From Bubalus kerabau (Eukaryota > Chordata > Mammalia > Artiodactyla > Bovidae): 64,000 nt of DNA. The stretch's first letter is position 1, and each line of letters starts with the position of its first letter. The stretch spans positions 18,928,001 through 18,992,000 of the forward strand of contig NC_073646.1 in the NCBI RefSeq assembly GCF_029407905.1. The letters run 5' to 3'. Both the position numbers and the translations under genes were made by a program. The notes below the pieces were generated by a model, which worked only from the letters and a program-made list of their open reading frames with translations, had not been told where the DNA came from and searched no databases. Of this stretch, positions 1 to 10,940 are shown piece by piece.

Positions 1-1825
1 AATTGACATAGATCATTTGACTAGGAAATTTTACAGATATTCATCCTAAGAAAATAATCATGGATATGAATAAAGTTTTTGGTGCCAGCCTGTTTGTGGT
101 CATGCTAAAAATTCAAAAAAATGGGCAGAACCTAGAAATCTGTGAAAATGGCAGGAAGCATTAATAAGAATATCTAGATATCTACCCAATGCCATGGAAA
201 GATGTTCATGACAAATTATGCAATAGTCTATAATAGTTTATTCTGTTTGGTTTCATTACAAAATATGTGGACAGTTATAGGAAAACATGTCTGATAAATG
301 TCTAATCCTCCAAGCTGTTAAAATTAGTTATATCTGCCTGTATTACGTTTTGTTTTTTCCACAGTGAATACATATTGATTTGTAATTTAAAAAATTATTT
401 TACATTAAATGTGTGTAAAAAGTTGAAAAATAAAAAAACAAATTTATTTTTCACAGTTCTGGAGATTGAGAAGTCCAAGGTCACAGTACCAGCATGGCCA
501 CTTTCTGGAGGATACCCCCTTCATGGTTCACAGCTGAAGTCTTTTCCGTGTGTCCTCACATGAGGGAAGGGGGATGAGAACTCTCTGGGGTCTGTTTCAT
601 AAGGGCACTAATCCATTCATGGGGCCTCCAACCTCATGACCTAATCCCCTTCTGAAGGCCACACCTTCTAACACCATGACACGGGGGTTGGGATTCCAAC
701 ATACAAATTTTGGGAAGATGCACATTCAGACCATAGCAATGGTGGCCACCTTTGGGAAAGGAACCTAACTGACAGGGTGGGTAGGAGAATTTTTGCTGTA
801 TACCCTTTGATAATTTCTGCATTTTGAATCACATAAATGCATCCTAAGCTCAATTACTTAATATTAAGGAGTGCAAGTCATCTCTTTGGTAAAGATCATC
901 ATGGCAGTACAAGAAAGGCATGTGTCTGAGACCCATGTGTAGGCAATGGGAAGGCAGAGAAGAGCAGGGCAGCTGAGGAGAGTTAGCCAGTTGTCTGTAG
1001 TACTTGGCATCATGTCTTTCCTTTCACCCTCTTACATGTCTGTGTTCTCATTGTATTTTCATAACGATCTGAGGGGAAGGGGCCCTTCCCCCAGAGTGAG
1101 ACTGCTCATCAGGACATATGCCTGTGAGTCAGGCTTGAATGACCCTGTTGTGTCCACATGCTCTAGCTGACTGCCATGGCCAGGAGCACTTCAGGCCTGG
1201 TTCCAGACTGAGCTCTGACTCTTCCTAGATGAACACAATTAAGTCATTTCCTTCTGTCTCTTGAACCTCAGTTTCTTTTTCTCTAAAACTGAGGAGACTG
1301 CGTGGCCTCTGTCCCAGGGTTATTGTGAGAATAGAATGAGGCAATAGATGTAAAGCATTTCACACAGTTCATGGAAGACATCAAGGACACAACAAATCTC
1401 AGCTCTCCTGGGTCATGGCAAGTCAAAAATATTTCCTCTGAATTCAGAAACATTTGAAAACTAACTGCAGGTGCTATGGAGAGCCCTTATCCTTGAAGAT
1501 TTCAGTTTTGTTAGAGATCCCTAACATCCTCCTAAAAACAAAACACGAAACAACAAACTAACAAAAAATGCAATGCTTGTATCATTAGTGAGATGGGAAG
1601 TTATCTCGGGAGCTATGTGGACAACCAGTGAATCACAGAGTGACCGTATTTCCCTTTGCGTATCTTCATTGGTCTTTCTGATCTGAGGAAGATGTCTCAG
1701 TGCCAATATGTCTTTAACATCCTTCTAAAATTGGCCAGTTTCCCTTCATCACAAAGGAAGTGGCATACCAGTTACTTTTATTTACCTTTTATTGAAGACA
1801 AAATGGATTGATATTATTTGGGTTT
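1..1825. other. Intergenic DNA with old repeats, no gene seen
   Basis: No supported coding region. About 450-745 looks like an ancient interspersed repeat (landmarks: tctggagattgagaagtcc, cctcatgacctaat) whose class I cannot assign. A MIR lies at about 1190-1375. Short open frames here lack any family signature. Confidence 0.6.
1190..1375 (+). repeat. MIR SINE (diverged)
   Basis: Shows the MIR core order: ctctgactcttcc, then ttgaacctcagtttc, then agggttattgtgagaat and gtaaagcatttcacacag. Confidence 0.6.
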
Positions 1826-1837
1826 AGAGAATATCAT

Positions 1838-2114
1838 ACGGAGAAGGCAATGGCACCCCACTCCAGTACTCTTGCCTGGAAAATCCCATGGATGGAGGAG
1901 CCTGGTAGGCTGCAGTCCATGGGGTCACTAAGAGTCGGACACGACTGAGCAACTTCACTTTCACTTTTCACTTTCATGCATTGGAGAAGAAAATGGCAAC
2001 CCACTCCAGTGTTCTTGCCTGGAGAATCCCAGGGATGGGGGAGCCCGGTGGGCTGCCATTTATGGGGTCACATAGAGTCGGACACGACTGAAGTGACTTA
2101 GCAGTAGCAGCAGC
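1838..2114 (+). mobile_element. BOV-A2 dimeric SINE with 12-bp target duplication
   Basis: Two BovA monomers joined by the ttcacttttcactttcatgc linker. The tail ends in an agtagcagcagc run. Perfect direct repeats AGAGAATATCAT at 1826-1837 and 2115-2126 flank it. Confidence 0.92.
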
Positions 2115-2126
2115 AGAGAATATCAT

Positions 2127-3195
2127 GAAGGTGGGATCTGAATGACAAAAAAATGAAAGTAGGTGCTGGGAAAATGGGGCATAGAGATTCAGAGCATGGC
2201 CAAAATGGTCAGAGTTGGTCCAGGTCAGGCCATGTTTCCTGGAGGGGGCTGGGATTGATCTAGGGGTTAAACTGATGCAGGAGAAAAACAGTTTCAGGTG
2301 GGGAAACCAAAGATTTGGCGTGCTGTTTCTAGACCTGGAACAGGCTTCCCACTCTTGACTCTAGGGCTGGGGTCCAGTGTTACTTTCTGAGAGAAGTCTT
2401 TCCCAACCTCCCTGTCACTTTGCTGTCTTATCACATGCTCCCTTTCCTTTTTTCTCCCTTTTCCCCCCCAAAACATTTATCACAGATTGTAATTATCTAT
2501 TTGTGTGATAATTGGATTAATGTTGGTGTTTGTCCACCTTACACATAAGCTTTTGCAAGACAGAAACTCTGCCTATTTTTGCTCCTGGTAATTCTCTGGT
2601 GTCTAGCAAAGAGCTTGGGACAAGGTAGGGGCTCAGTCATTTGTCTAATCAGTCAGTCCATTAATTCATTCATTAATGGTTGTCTTTTACTGCAGTTGTC
2701 CAAAGGGCAAGGAAAAGAGAACTGACCTCCTGGGGCCTGAGACTGGGGTCTGAAGCTCCTGAACATAAGCGCAACGTGTTTTGGGGGCCTTTCTTTTATC
2801 TTAGAAGTGTATTCTGTGCCACAATATATCTGTTTGCTTTAATCTAATAGTCTTGTTTTCAGTTACTCATTGATGAAATAATTTAACTTTTTCCCCCCTA
2901 AAACATCTTCTGGTAAATTGACTTTCCAGGAGGAAGACGGTTATCTTGCTTCTGTGGCTTCCACCACCCACACTGCACATGCTGTTTTCAGAAGCATGTC
3001 ATTGGAGGCTTTTAAATTTGTTAGCAGATTCCATAGCCGTGATGCCAACATACCCAGGGACAAGGGTGAGGTCACCTCTTGATTCTCTGGGTCTCTTCTC
3101 CCATCTCTCTTTGCTTTCCTGATCTCACCCATGCTTTCTCCTACTCTTACCCTTCATTTTACTCCTCTGATGCACACAACCTGAAAAGTGGAGGA
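2127..3195. other. Intergenic DNA with an L2 remnant
   Basis: No gene seen. About 2525-2640 resembles the 3' end of L2 (gacagaaactctgcc ... tagcaaagagcttgg ... gctcagtcatttg). Confidence 0.5.
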
Positions 3196-3199
3196 TCTT

Positions 3200-3372
3200 A
3201 GGGCTGGATCCTGTAGCCCAGAGACCCTCAGACTTGGTTTTATAAAAACAGATTGCTGGGCTCCACCTCTGAAGTTTCTGACGCAGTGGGTCCCTGTAGG
3301 GCTAAGATTTTGCATTTCAAGCAAGTTCCCCGGTGATGTTGCTGGTTCAGGACTACATTTGAGAAGCGCCAT
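3200..3372 (+). mobile_element. MER5A-like hAT-Charlie DNA transposon remnant
   Basis: Carries the MER5 landmarks ttgctgggctccacctc, gatgttgctggttcagg and acatttgagaagcgcc at the expected spacing. Non-autonomous, no coding capacity. Confidence 0.65.
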
Positions 3373-3445
3373 TGTCATCTCAATGCTGGTTTTATAGCCA
3401 CAGCCCTGGGTATGTCGGCGTCCAGACCAACTGAATCAATCTCTA

Positions 3446-3662
3446 GTGAAGTCAAGTGAAGTGAAGTCGCTCAGTCGTGTCTGACTCTTTGAGACCCCAA
3501 GGATTGTAGCCCACCTGACTCCTCTGTCCATGGGATTCTCCAGGAAAGAATTCTGGAGTGGGTTGCCTTTTCCTTCTCCAGGGGATCTTCCCAATCCAGG
3601 GATCGAACCCAGGTCTCCCTCATTGCAGGCAGATGCTTTACCCTCTGAGCCACCAGGGAAGC
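3446..3662 (-). mobile_element. Bov-tA SINE
   Basis: The tRNA-Glu-derived head is at the right (gagccaccagggaagc) and the BovA tail at the left (gtcgctcagtcgtgtctgac), so it is minus-oriented. Confidence 0.93.
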
Positions 3663-3694
3663 TAAATTGCTTGTGTGCTTAAAGTTTTCCTGGT

Positions 3695-4500
3695 AATCCT
3701 AATGGCCAGAGAGAGTGGGATTTGCCCAAGGTCACACAGCAAGAGGCAGAGGCAAGACTAGCACCCAGGACTCCTGGTTCTCAGAACAGTCTTCCCAACG
3801 CATCTTCATTCACCTGAAATTGCTGGGCTCTTTTAATACATTATCAGAGATAACCCTCACTTTACAGATGAGAAAACAGGCTCAGTGAGACGAAGGCCTC
3901 TGCCTACTGTGGCAGAGGTGAAGCTGGCACCCAGGGCTGCCTGCCTCCAATGCTGCCCTCTCTGGGGACAGTATGAGAAAGGCTCGGGCTTGCCTTCTGT
4001 TTCTACCACTTGGTGGAACTTGGTGACCAGATAAACTTTCTTAGCCCCATATCTGTAAAATGGGGTTGATAGTGTCCCACCCAGTGAAAATGAAACCTTC
4101 TGCTCCTGCGGGACCCCGTGTCAGCCCTGTGACCCATACCTACTTGCTTACACCCTCATCGATGTGCCCTCTTCAGGACCTCAGAGTCCATTCCAGCCCT
4201 TGCCCTGGACCCTGAATTCCTAGAAGAAATCCCACTTAGCCCCTTTGCACATCGGAAGTTGGAAGACAGGGGCCCTTTAAGCTCCATTCACACATCATCT
4301 CGTTTAATCCCTACAGCCACCCTCCAGGCTAGACATCACCAAAGACACTGGTCCTTGGAGGTTGCACAGTTCATCACGGGCTGGACATGAGCAGAACCCA
4401 GGACTGCCTAATGGCAGAGACCATGTTGTTAAGAAGCAGACTGATCACTGTGTGCAGAATAATCTGCTCATTTTCCAAGTTAGAGCAAAACTTACTCCTT
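3695..4500. repeat. Intergenic DNA with MIR remnants (minus)
   Basis: About 3695-3785 (gcccaaggtcacacagcaag) and 3845-3945 (tttacagatgagaaaacagg) match the reverse complement of MIR. The rest, including 3950-4500, shows nothing I recognise. Confidence 0.5.
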
Positions 4501-4520
4501 AAAAAAAAAAAAAAAAAAAA
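4501..4520 (+). repeat. Poly(A) tract
   Basis: About 20 uninterrupted A, perhaps an old retroposon tail. No parent element is recognised upstream. Confidence 0.7.
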
Positions 4521-4851
4521 GCCAGTATCCAAACCAAAATAGATAGCAGAAGGCTGGCATCTGTATGCAGCTGCTAGTTAGCAGAGCTCACTGCCCTTTT
4601 CTCAGCTGCTGCTTCCACCTAAGCTCCCTACCCCATCCCTCCCTGCAGGGCTGGCTCTCACCCACAGCTTCCGAGCCTCTGGCTCTGGTCTGGTTGCTGG
4701 AGAGCCAGACTGGCATTTGCTGGCTGGGGGTTTCTTGAAATCTCTTGACTGTGCAGGGCACTTGCGGTCATGCCATCATCCCCTCTCCTCTCCGGGAAAG
4801 CCATGTTCTCCGTGTTAACTGCTTGCTTTACTATAAAATGCTCCCCTTCTC

Positions 4852-4978
4852 TTTGTTGTTGTTCAGTCACTCAGTCATGTCCAGCTCATTGTGACCATAT
4901 GGACTGCAGCACACCAGGCATCCCTGTCCTTCACCATCTCCCAGAGTTTGCTCAAACTCATGTCCTGGGAGGCACAGT
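4852..4978 (-). mobile_element. BovB 3'-end fragment
   Basis: Begins gttgttcagtcactcagtc and continues to gctcaaactcatgtcc, the reverse complement of the BovB 3' terminus. It is cut off after about 125 bases. Confidence 0.75.
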
Positions 4979-5102
4979 ATGCTGGCATAAGTCTTTTGGA
5001 GGAGGTCACCATTACCACCATTACCTCTACCATAGTTTGGCCTCAGGACAAACTATAAGGAGGCAACATCCATCAGCAGAAAATTGGATTAAAGATTTAC
5101 TA
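4979..5102 (+). mobile_element. Older BovB, left part of its 5' UTR (interrupted)
   Basis: The stretch from atagtttggcctcagg to attggattaaagatttac matches my recollection of the BovB 5' leader. The leader resumes at about 8112, so this piece and 8112-10275 are read as one plus-strand element split by the BovB at 5103-8030. Its left limit is uncertain. Confidence 0.55.
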
Positions 5103-5724
5103 AGCATGGTACTAGCGTGTGAGATAAGTGCAATTGTGCGGTAGTTTGAACATTCTTTGGCATTGCCTTTCTTTGGGATTGGAATGAAAATTGACCTTTT
5201 CCAGTCCTGTGGCCACTGCTGAGTTTTCCAAATTTGCTGGCTTATTGAGTGCAGCACTTTCACAGCATCATCTTTCAGGATTTGAAATAGCTCAACTGGA
5301 ATTCCATCACTTACACTAGCTTTGTTCGTAGTGATGCTTTCTAAGGCCCACTTGACTTCACGTTCCAGGATGTCTGGCTCTAGGTCAGTGATCACACCAT
5401 CATGATTATCTGGGTCATGAAGATCTTTTTTGTACAGTTCTTCTGTGTATTTTTGCCACCTCTTCTTAATATCTTCTGCTTCTCTTAGGTCCATACCATT
5501 TCTGTCCTTTATCAAGCTCATCTTTGCATGAAATGTTCCTTTGGTATCTCTAATTTTCTTGAAGAGATCTTTAGTCTTTCCCATTCTGTTGTTTTCCTCT
5601 ATTTCTTTGCATTGATCGCTGAGGAAGGCTTTCTTATCTCTCCTTGCTATTCTTTGGAACTCTGCATTCAGGTGCTTATATCTTTCCTTTTCTCCTTTGC
5701 TTTTTGCTTCTCTTCTTTTCACAG

Positions 5725-6624
5725 CTATTTGTAAGGGCTCCCCAAACAGCCGTTTTGCTTTTTTGCATTTCTTTTCATGGGGGTGGTCTTGATCCCTGTC
5801 TCCTGTACAATGTCAGGAACCTCCGTCCATAGTTCTTCAGGCACTCTATCTATCAGATCTAGGCCTTTAAATCTATTTCTCAATTCCACTGTATAATCAT
5901 AAGGGATTTGATTTAGGTCATACCCGAATGGTCTAGTGGTTTTCCCTACTTGCTTCAATTTCAGTCTGAATTTGGCAATAATGAGTTCATGGTCTGAGCC
6001 ACAGTCAGCTCCTGGTCTTGTTTTTGCTGACTGTATAGAGCTTCTCCATCTTTGGCTGCAAAGAATATAATCAATCTGATTTTGGTGTTGACCATCTGGT
6101 GATGTCCATGTATAGAGTCTTTTCTTGTGTTGTTGGAAGAGGGTGTTTACTATGACCAGTGTATTTTCTTGGCAAAACTCTATTAGCTTTTGCCCTGTTT
6201 CATTCTGTATTCCAAGGCCAAATTTGCCTGTTACTCCAGGTGTTTCTTGACTTCCTACTTTTGCATTCCAGTCCCCTATAATGAAAAGGACATCTTTTTG
6301 GGGTGTTAGTTCTAAAAGGTCTTGTAGGTCTTCATAGAACCGTTCAACTTCAGCTTCTTCAGCATTACTGGTTGGGGCATAGACTTGGATTACTGTGATA
6401 TTGAATGGTTTGCCTTGGAAACAAACAGAGATCATTCTGTCGTTTTTGAGATTGCATCCAAGTACTGCATTTTGGACTCTTTTATTGACCATGATGGCTA
6501 CTCCATTTCTTCTGAGGGATTCCTGCCCACAATAGTAGATATAATGGTCATCTGAGTTAAATTCACCCATTCCAGTCCGTTTTAGTTTGCTGCTTCCTAG
6601 AATGTCAACGTTCACTCTTGCCAT
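5725..6624 (-). pseudogene. BovB endonuclease domain (inverted 5' half)
   Basis: A 299-codon open frame with apurinic-endonuclease-like motifs of RTE LINEs: IIGDWNAKVG near residue 115 and GSDHELIIAKF near residue 210. It stops at about 5725. A frameshift there separates it from the continuing BovB frame (5722-5027), which runs through KRREAKSKGEKERYKH into the start of RT (IFIPIPKKGNAKECSNYR). It cannot encode a whole element. Confidence 0.85.
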
Positions 6625-6955
6625 CTTCTATTTGACCACTTCCAATTTGCCTTGATTCATGGACCTGACATTCCAGATTCCTATGCAATATTGCTCTTTA
6701 CAGCATTGGACCTTGCTTCTATCACCAGTCACACCCACAACTGGGTATTGTTTTTGCTTTGGCTCCATCCCTTCATTCTTTCTGGAGTTATTTCTCCACT
6801 GATCTCCAGTAGCATATTGGGCACCTACCGACCTGGGGAGTTCCTCTTTCAGTATCCTATCATTTTACCTTTTCATACTGTTCATGGGGTTCTCAAGGCA
6901 AGAATACTGAAGTGGTTTGCCATTCCCTTCTCCAGGCTTCAGCAATACATGAACC

Positions 6956-7618
6956 ATGAACTTCCAGATGTTCAAGCTGGTTTTAGAAAAGGCAGAGGAA
7001 CCAGAGAGCAAACTGCCAACATCCACTGGATCATTGAAAAAGCAAGAGAGCTCCAGAAAAACATCTATTTCTGCTTTATTGCCTATGCCAAAGCCTTTGA
7101 CTATGTGGATCACAATAAACTGGAAAATTCTGAAAGAGATGGGAATACTAGACCACCTGACCTGCCTTTTGACAAACCTGTATGCAGGTCAGGAAGCAAC
7201 AGTCAGAACTGGACATGGAACAACAGACTTGTTCCAAATAGGAAAAGGAGTACGTCAAGGCTGTATATTGTCACCCTGCTTATTTATCTTCTATGAAGAG
7301 TACATCATGAGAAATGCTGGGCTGGAAGAAGCACAAGCTGGAATCAAGATTGCCAGGAGAAGTATCAATAACCTCAGCTATGCAGATGACATCAACCTCA
7401 TGGCAGAAAGTGAAGAGGAACTAAAAGGCCTCTTAATGAAAGTGAAAGAGGAGATTGAAAAAGTTGGCTTAAAGCTCAACATTCAGAAAACGAAGATCAT
7501 GGCATCTGATCCCGTCACTTCATGGGAAATAGATGGGGAAACAGTGGAAACAGTGTCAGACTTTATTTTTTGGGGCTCCAAAATCACTGAAGCTGGTGAC
7601 AAATCACTGCAGATGTGA
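6956..7618 (+). pseudogene. BovB reverse transcriptase core (3' half)
   Basis: The frame contains TVRTGHGTTDLFQIGKGVRQGC and the catalytic LSYADD motif near residue 140, then KVGLKLNIQKTKI. Upstream residues are read in two frames, so a frameshift near 7110 splits the RT. A deletion of roughly 100 bases near 7610 joins to the KKAEHRRIDAFEL segment at 7629. Non-functional. Confidence 0.85.
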
Positions 7619-8030
7619 GAGTTGAACTGTGAAGAAAGCTGAACACCGAAGAATTGATGCTTTTGAACTGTTGTGTTGGAGAAGACTCTCGAGAGTCCCT
7701 TGGACTGCAAGGAGATCCAACCAGTCCATTCTGAAGGAGATCAGCCCTGGGATTTATTTGGAAGGAATGATGCTAAAGCTGAAACTCCAGTACTTTGGCC
7801 ACCTCATGCAAAGAGTTGACTCATTGGAAAAGACTCTGATGCTGGGAGGGATTGGGGGCAGGAGGAGAAGGGGATGACAGAGGATGAGATGGCTGGATGG
7901 CATCACTGACTCGATGGGTGTGAGTCTGAGTGAATTCTGGGAGTTGGTGATGGACAGGGAGGCCTGGCGTGCTGTGATTCATGGGGTCGCAAATGTCGGA
8001 CATGACTGAACGACTAAACTGAACTGAACT

Positions 8031-8108
8031 CACTGGACTGTAGCCCACCAGGCTCCTCCATCCATGGGATTCTCCAGGCAAGGATACCGGAGTGGGTTGC
8101 CATTTCAA
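8031..8108 (-). mobile_element. Truncated Bov-tA/BovA fragment
   Basis: From ggactgtagcccaccaggct to ggagtgggttgccatttc, the middle of a BovA unit lacking both ends. It sits between the 3' end of the inserted BovB and the resuming older BovB. Confidence 0.75.
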
Positions 8109-8396
8109 CTTGCAGAAATCTGTTATTCTCATCCACCAGAGGGCAGACAGAACGAAGCCCACAATCACAGAAAACTAACCAAAATGATCACATGGACCAC
8201 AGTTTTGTGTAACTTAATAAAACTATGCCATGTAGGGCCACACAAGGCAGACAGATTATGGTGGAGAGTTCTGACAAAACGTGATCCAGTGGAGAAGGGA
8301 ATGGCAAACCACTTCAGCTTTCTTGCCTTGAGAACCCCACAAACAGTGTGAAAAAGGAAAAAGATATGACACTGACAGATGAAACTCCCAAGTTGG

Positions 8397-8607
8397 TTCA
8401 GTTCAGTTCAGTTCATTTCAGTCACTCAGTCGTGTCCGAGTCTTTGCAGCCCCATGGACTGGAGCACACCAGGCCTCCCTGTCTATCACCAACTCCCAGA
8501 GTTTACCCAAACTCATGTCCCTTGAGTCAGTGATGCCATTCAACCACCTCATCCTCTGTCGTCCCCTTCTCCTCCTGCCTTTGATCCTTCCCAGCATCAG
8601 GGTCTTA
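8397..8607 (-). mobile_element. BovB 3'-end fragment nested in the older BovB leader
   Basis: Starts with tandem ttcag units and continues to cccagcatcagggtctt, the reverse complement of the BovB 3' end. The host leader resumes immediately (gtccaatatcctactggag). Confidence 0.85.
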
Positions 8608-9138
8608 GATGTCCAATATCCTACTGGAGAAGAGTGGAGAAATAGCTCCAGAAGGAATGAAGAGGTTGAGCTAAAGTAGAAATGACACCCAGTTGTGGAG
8701 GTGTCTGGTGGTGAAAATAAAGTCCGATGATGTAAAGAACAATATTGCATAGGAACCTTGAATGTTAGGTCTATGAATCAAGGCAAATTGGGAGTGGTTA
8801 AACAGGAGATGGCAAGAGTAAACATCGACATTTTAGGAATCAGTGAACTAAAATGGCCTGGAATGGGTGAATTTAATTCCGATGACCATTATATCTACTA
8901 CTGTGAGCAAGATTCCCTTAGAAGAAATGGAATAGTCCCTATAGTCAATGAAAGAGTTCAAAATGCAGTACTTAGTACTTGTGTGCAATCTCAAAAATGA
9001 CAGAATGATCTCGGTTTGTTTCCAAGGCAAACCTTCAACATCACAGTAATCCAAGTCTATGCCCCCACCATCAAAGCTAAAGAAGTTGAAGTTGAAGAGT
9101 TCTATGAAGACCTACAAGACCTTTTGGAACTAAACACC

Positions 9139-9162
9139 AAAAAAAAAAAAAAAAAAAAAAAA
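9139..9162 (+). repeat. Poly(A) run inside BovB endonuclease region
   Basis: About 24 A replace the short A-rich codons after LLELNTKK. Likely slippage expansion; it breaks the frame. Confidence 0.8.
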
Positions 9163-9886
9163 GATGTCCTTTATCAGCAGAGGGGACTGGAATGCAAAAG
9201 TAGGAATTCAAGAGATAGCTAGAGTAACAGGCAAGTTTGGCCTTGGAGTACAAAATGAAGCAGGGCAAGAGCTAACAGAGTCAAGAGAATATGCTGGTCA
9301 TAGTAAACACCCTTTTCATTGAAATCAATGACAAACTGCTCTTTGTTGATTATATTCTTTGCAGCTGAAGATGGAGAAGTTCTATGCAGTCAGCATAATC
9401 CAGACCTGGAGCTAACTGTGGCTCAGATCATGAACTCCTTATAGCAAATTCAGACTTCAGTTGAAGAAAGTAGGGAAAACCATTAGGCCATTCAGTTATG
9501 AGCTAAATCAAACCCCTTATAATTATACAGTGGAAGTGACAAATAGATTTAAGGGGTTAGATCTGATAAAGTGCCTGAAGAACTAGGGATGGAGGTTTGT
9601 AACATTGTACAGGAGGCAGTGATCCAAATCATCTCCAAGAAAAAGAAATGCAAAAAGGCAAAATGTTTGTCTGAGGAAGCCTTACAAATAGCTGAGAAAG
9701 GAAGAGAAGCGAAAGGCAAAGGAGCAAAGGAAAGATAACTCATCTGAATGCAGAGTCTCAAAGCAAGGAGAGAGAAGAAGGCCTTCTTTAGTGAATGATG
9801 CAAAGAAATAGAGGAAAACAATAGAATGGGAAAGACTAGAGATCTCCAAGAAAATTAGAGATACCAAGGGAAGATTTCATGCAAAG

Positions 9887-10275
9887 ATGGGCACAATAAA
9901 GGACAGAAATGGTATGGACCTAACAGAAGCAGAAGATATTAAGAAGAGGTGGCAGGAATACACAGAAGAACCGTATAGAAAACGTCTTAATGATCCAGGC
10001 GACCACGATGGTGTGATCACTCACCTAGAGCCAGACATCCTGGAATGTGAAGTCAAATGGGCCTTAGGGAGCATTAGTACAAACCAGGCTAGTGGAGGTG
10101 ATGAAATTCCAGCTGAGCTATTTCAAATCCTAAAAGATGATGCTGTGAAAGTGCTGCACTCAGTATGCCAGCAAATTTGGAAAACTCAGCAATGGCCACA
10201 GGGCTGGAAAAGATCAGTTTTCATTCCAATCCCAAAGAAGGGCAATGCCAAAGAATGTTCAAACTGCTGCAGAGT
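9887..10275 (+). pseudogene. BovB inter-domain and RT N-terminus remnant
   Basis: Open frame with IKDRNGMDLTEAEDIKKRW, HLEPDILECEVKWALGS and SVFIPIPKKGNAKECSN. After 10275 the frame runs into unrelated sequence. Confidence 0.8.
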
Positions 10276-10449
10276 TGCACTCCCCTTCCTTGCTCCCCAC
10301 AAACCCAGGGGGCCATACTTTGGCAAAGTTGGAAGTGCCTGGGCGGGGCTTGTCTGGACTGTCTAGGTGGGACCTTGATGAAATCCTGTCACCCTTGGCC
10401 TAGAGAAAGGAGAACTGCATTACATTGGAGTCAGGATTTCTTGCTCTCC

Positions 10450-10512
10450 ATGCCTTCCTTCCCTCCCTTCTTCCTTCTCTTCCCTTCCCCTTCCTTCCTT
10501 CCTTGGTTTCTA
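10450..10512. repeat. Pyrimidine-rich CTTCC simple repeat
   Basis: Imperfect cttcc/ccctt units on the plus strand, almost free of purines. Confidence 0.8.
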
Positions 10513-10764
10513 TCTTCCTTCCTGAGCTGATATCAATGACAAACTGCTCACCCCTGAGGCATCCTCTGAACTTGAACTCATTCAGAAATTCTCCTTCTGG
10601 GACCCCACAGAGGGGGTAGGTAGAATCAATCTTCAGTCCCTCACCAACTTCGTTGCCTTTCTTGCCAAAACCTCTTATGTCTTTACAAGATAGCTCCTAA
10701 GCCTGGCCCTTCTTGGACAAGAAACTCAGCTCAACGGCTATCCTTCCTGAGGAATTTTGGAATC

Positions 10765-10940
10765 AGAGAGTCCTGAGATCAAATCCCAGAATGGTCTCTG
10801 ACCTTTAATGTGACCTTGGTGATATACTTAACCTTTCTGAGACTCAGTTTCTTTAACCAAAAAATGGGAATAATAAGCCCACCAGTGTTGTTAAGATCAA
10901 ATGGTATAGTATAGTAACTTGCACTGCACAAGGCTTGTTC
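10765..10940 (+). repeat. MIR SINE
   Basis: Core elements tgtgaccttggtgatatac, ctttctgagactcagtttc and gggaataataagcccacc in the right order. Confidence 0.75.

Larger units (their letters stand above)
5103..8030 (+). mobile_element. BovB LINE with 5' inversion (twin-priming structure)
   Basis: The right part (6938-8030, plus) is the BovB 3' half with RT core and 3' terminus. The left part (5103-6937, minus) is the 5' half, with leader, endonuclease and start of RT. The inverted part ends in the RT segment SNYRTIALISHAS, and the plus part begins LQQYMNHELPDVQAGF, only about 25-30 bases further on in the element. The two halves therefore do not overlap and together form nearly one whole element. 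The junction near 6937 shares a few bases (ccag) with both sides. Confidence 0.85.
8112..10275 (+). mobile_element. Older BovB LINE, leader plus endonuclease, 3' truncated
   Basis: Runs from the leader (ccaccagagggcagacag) through endonuclease (INILDIL-type segment at 8820, GEFNSDDHYIYYC) to the start of RT (FIPIPKKGNAKECSN), then stops abruptly at about 10275. It has many frameshifts and a 24-base A run at 9139-9162. A minus-strand BovB tail is inserted at 8397-8607. RT core and 3' end are missing. Confidence 0.85.

Noticed and set aside
5027..5100. C-terminal extension of the BovB frame past the inversion edge
   Set aside because: Residues after LISHAS derive from the interrupted flanking leader, not from BovB coding sequence.
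4770..5144. 124-codon plus-strand open frame
   Set aside because: It runs through the BovB end fragment and leader on the wrong strand. No gene signature.
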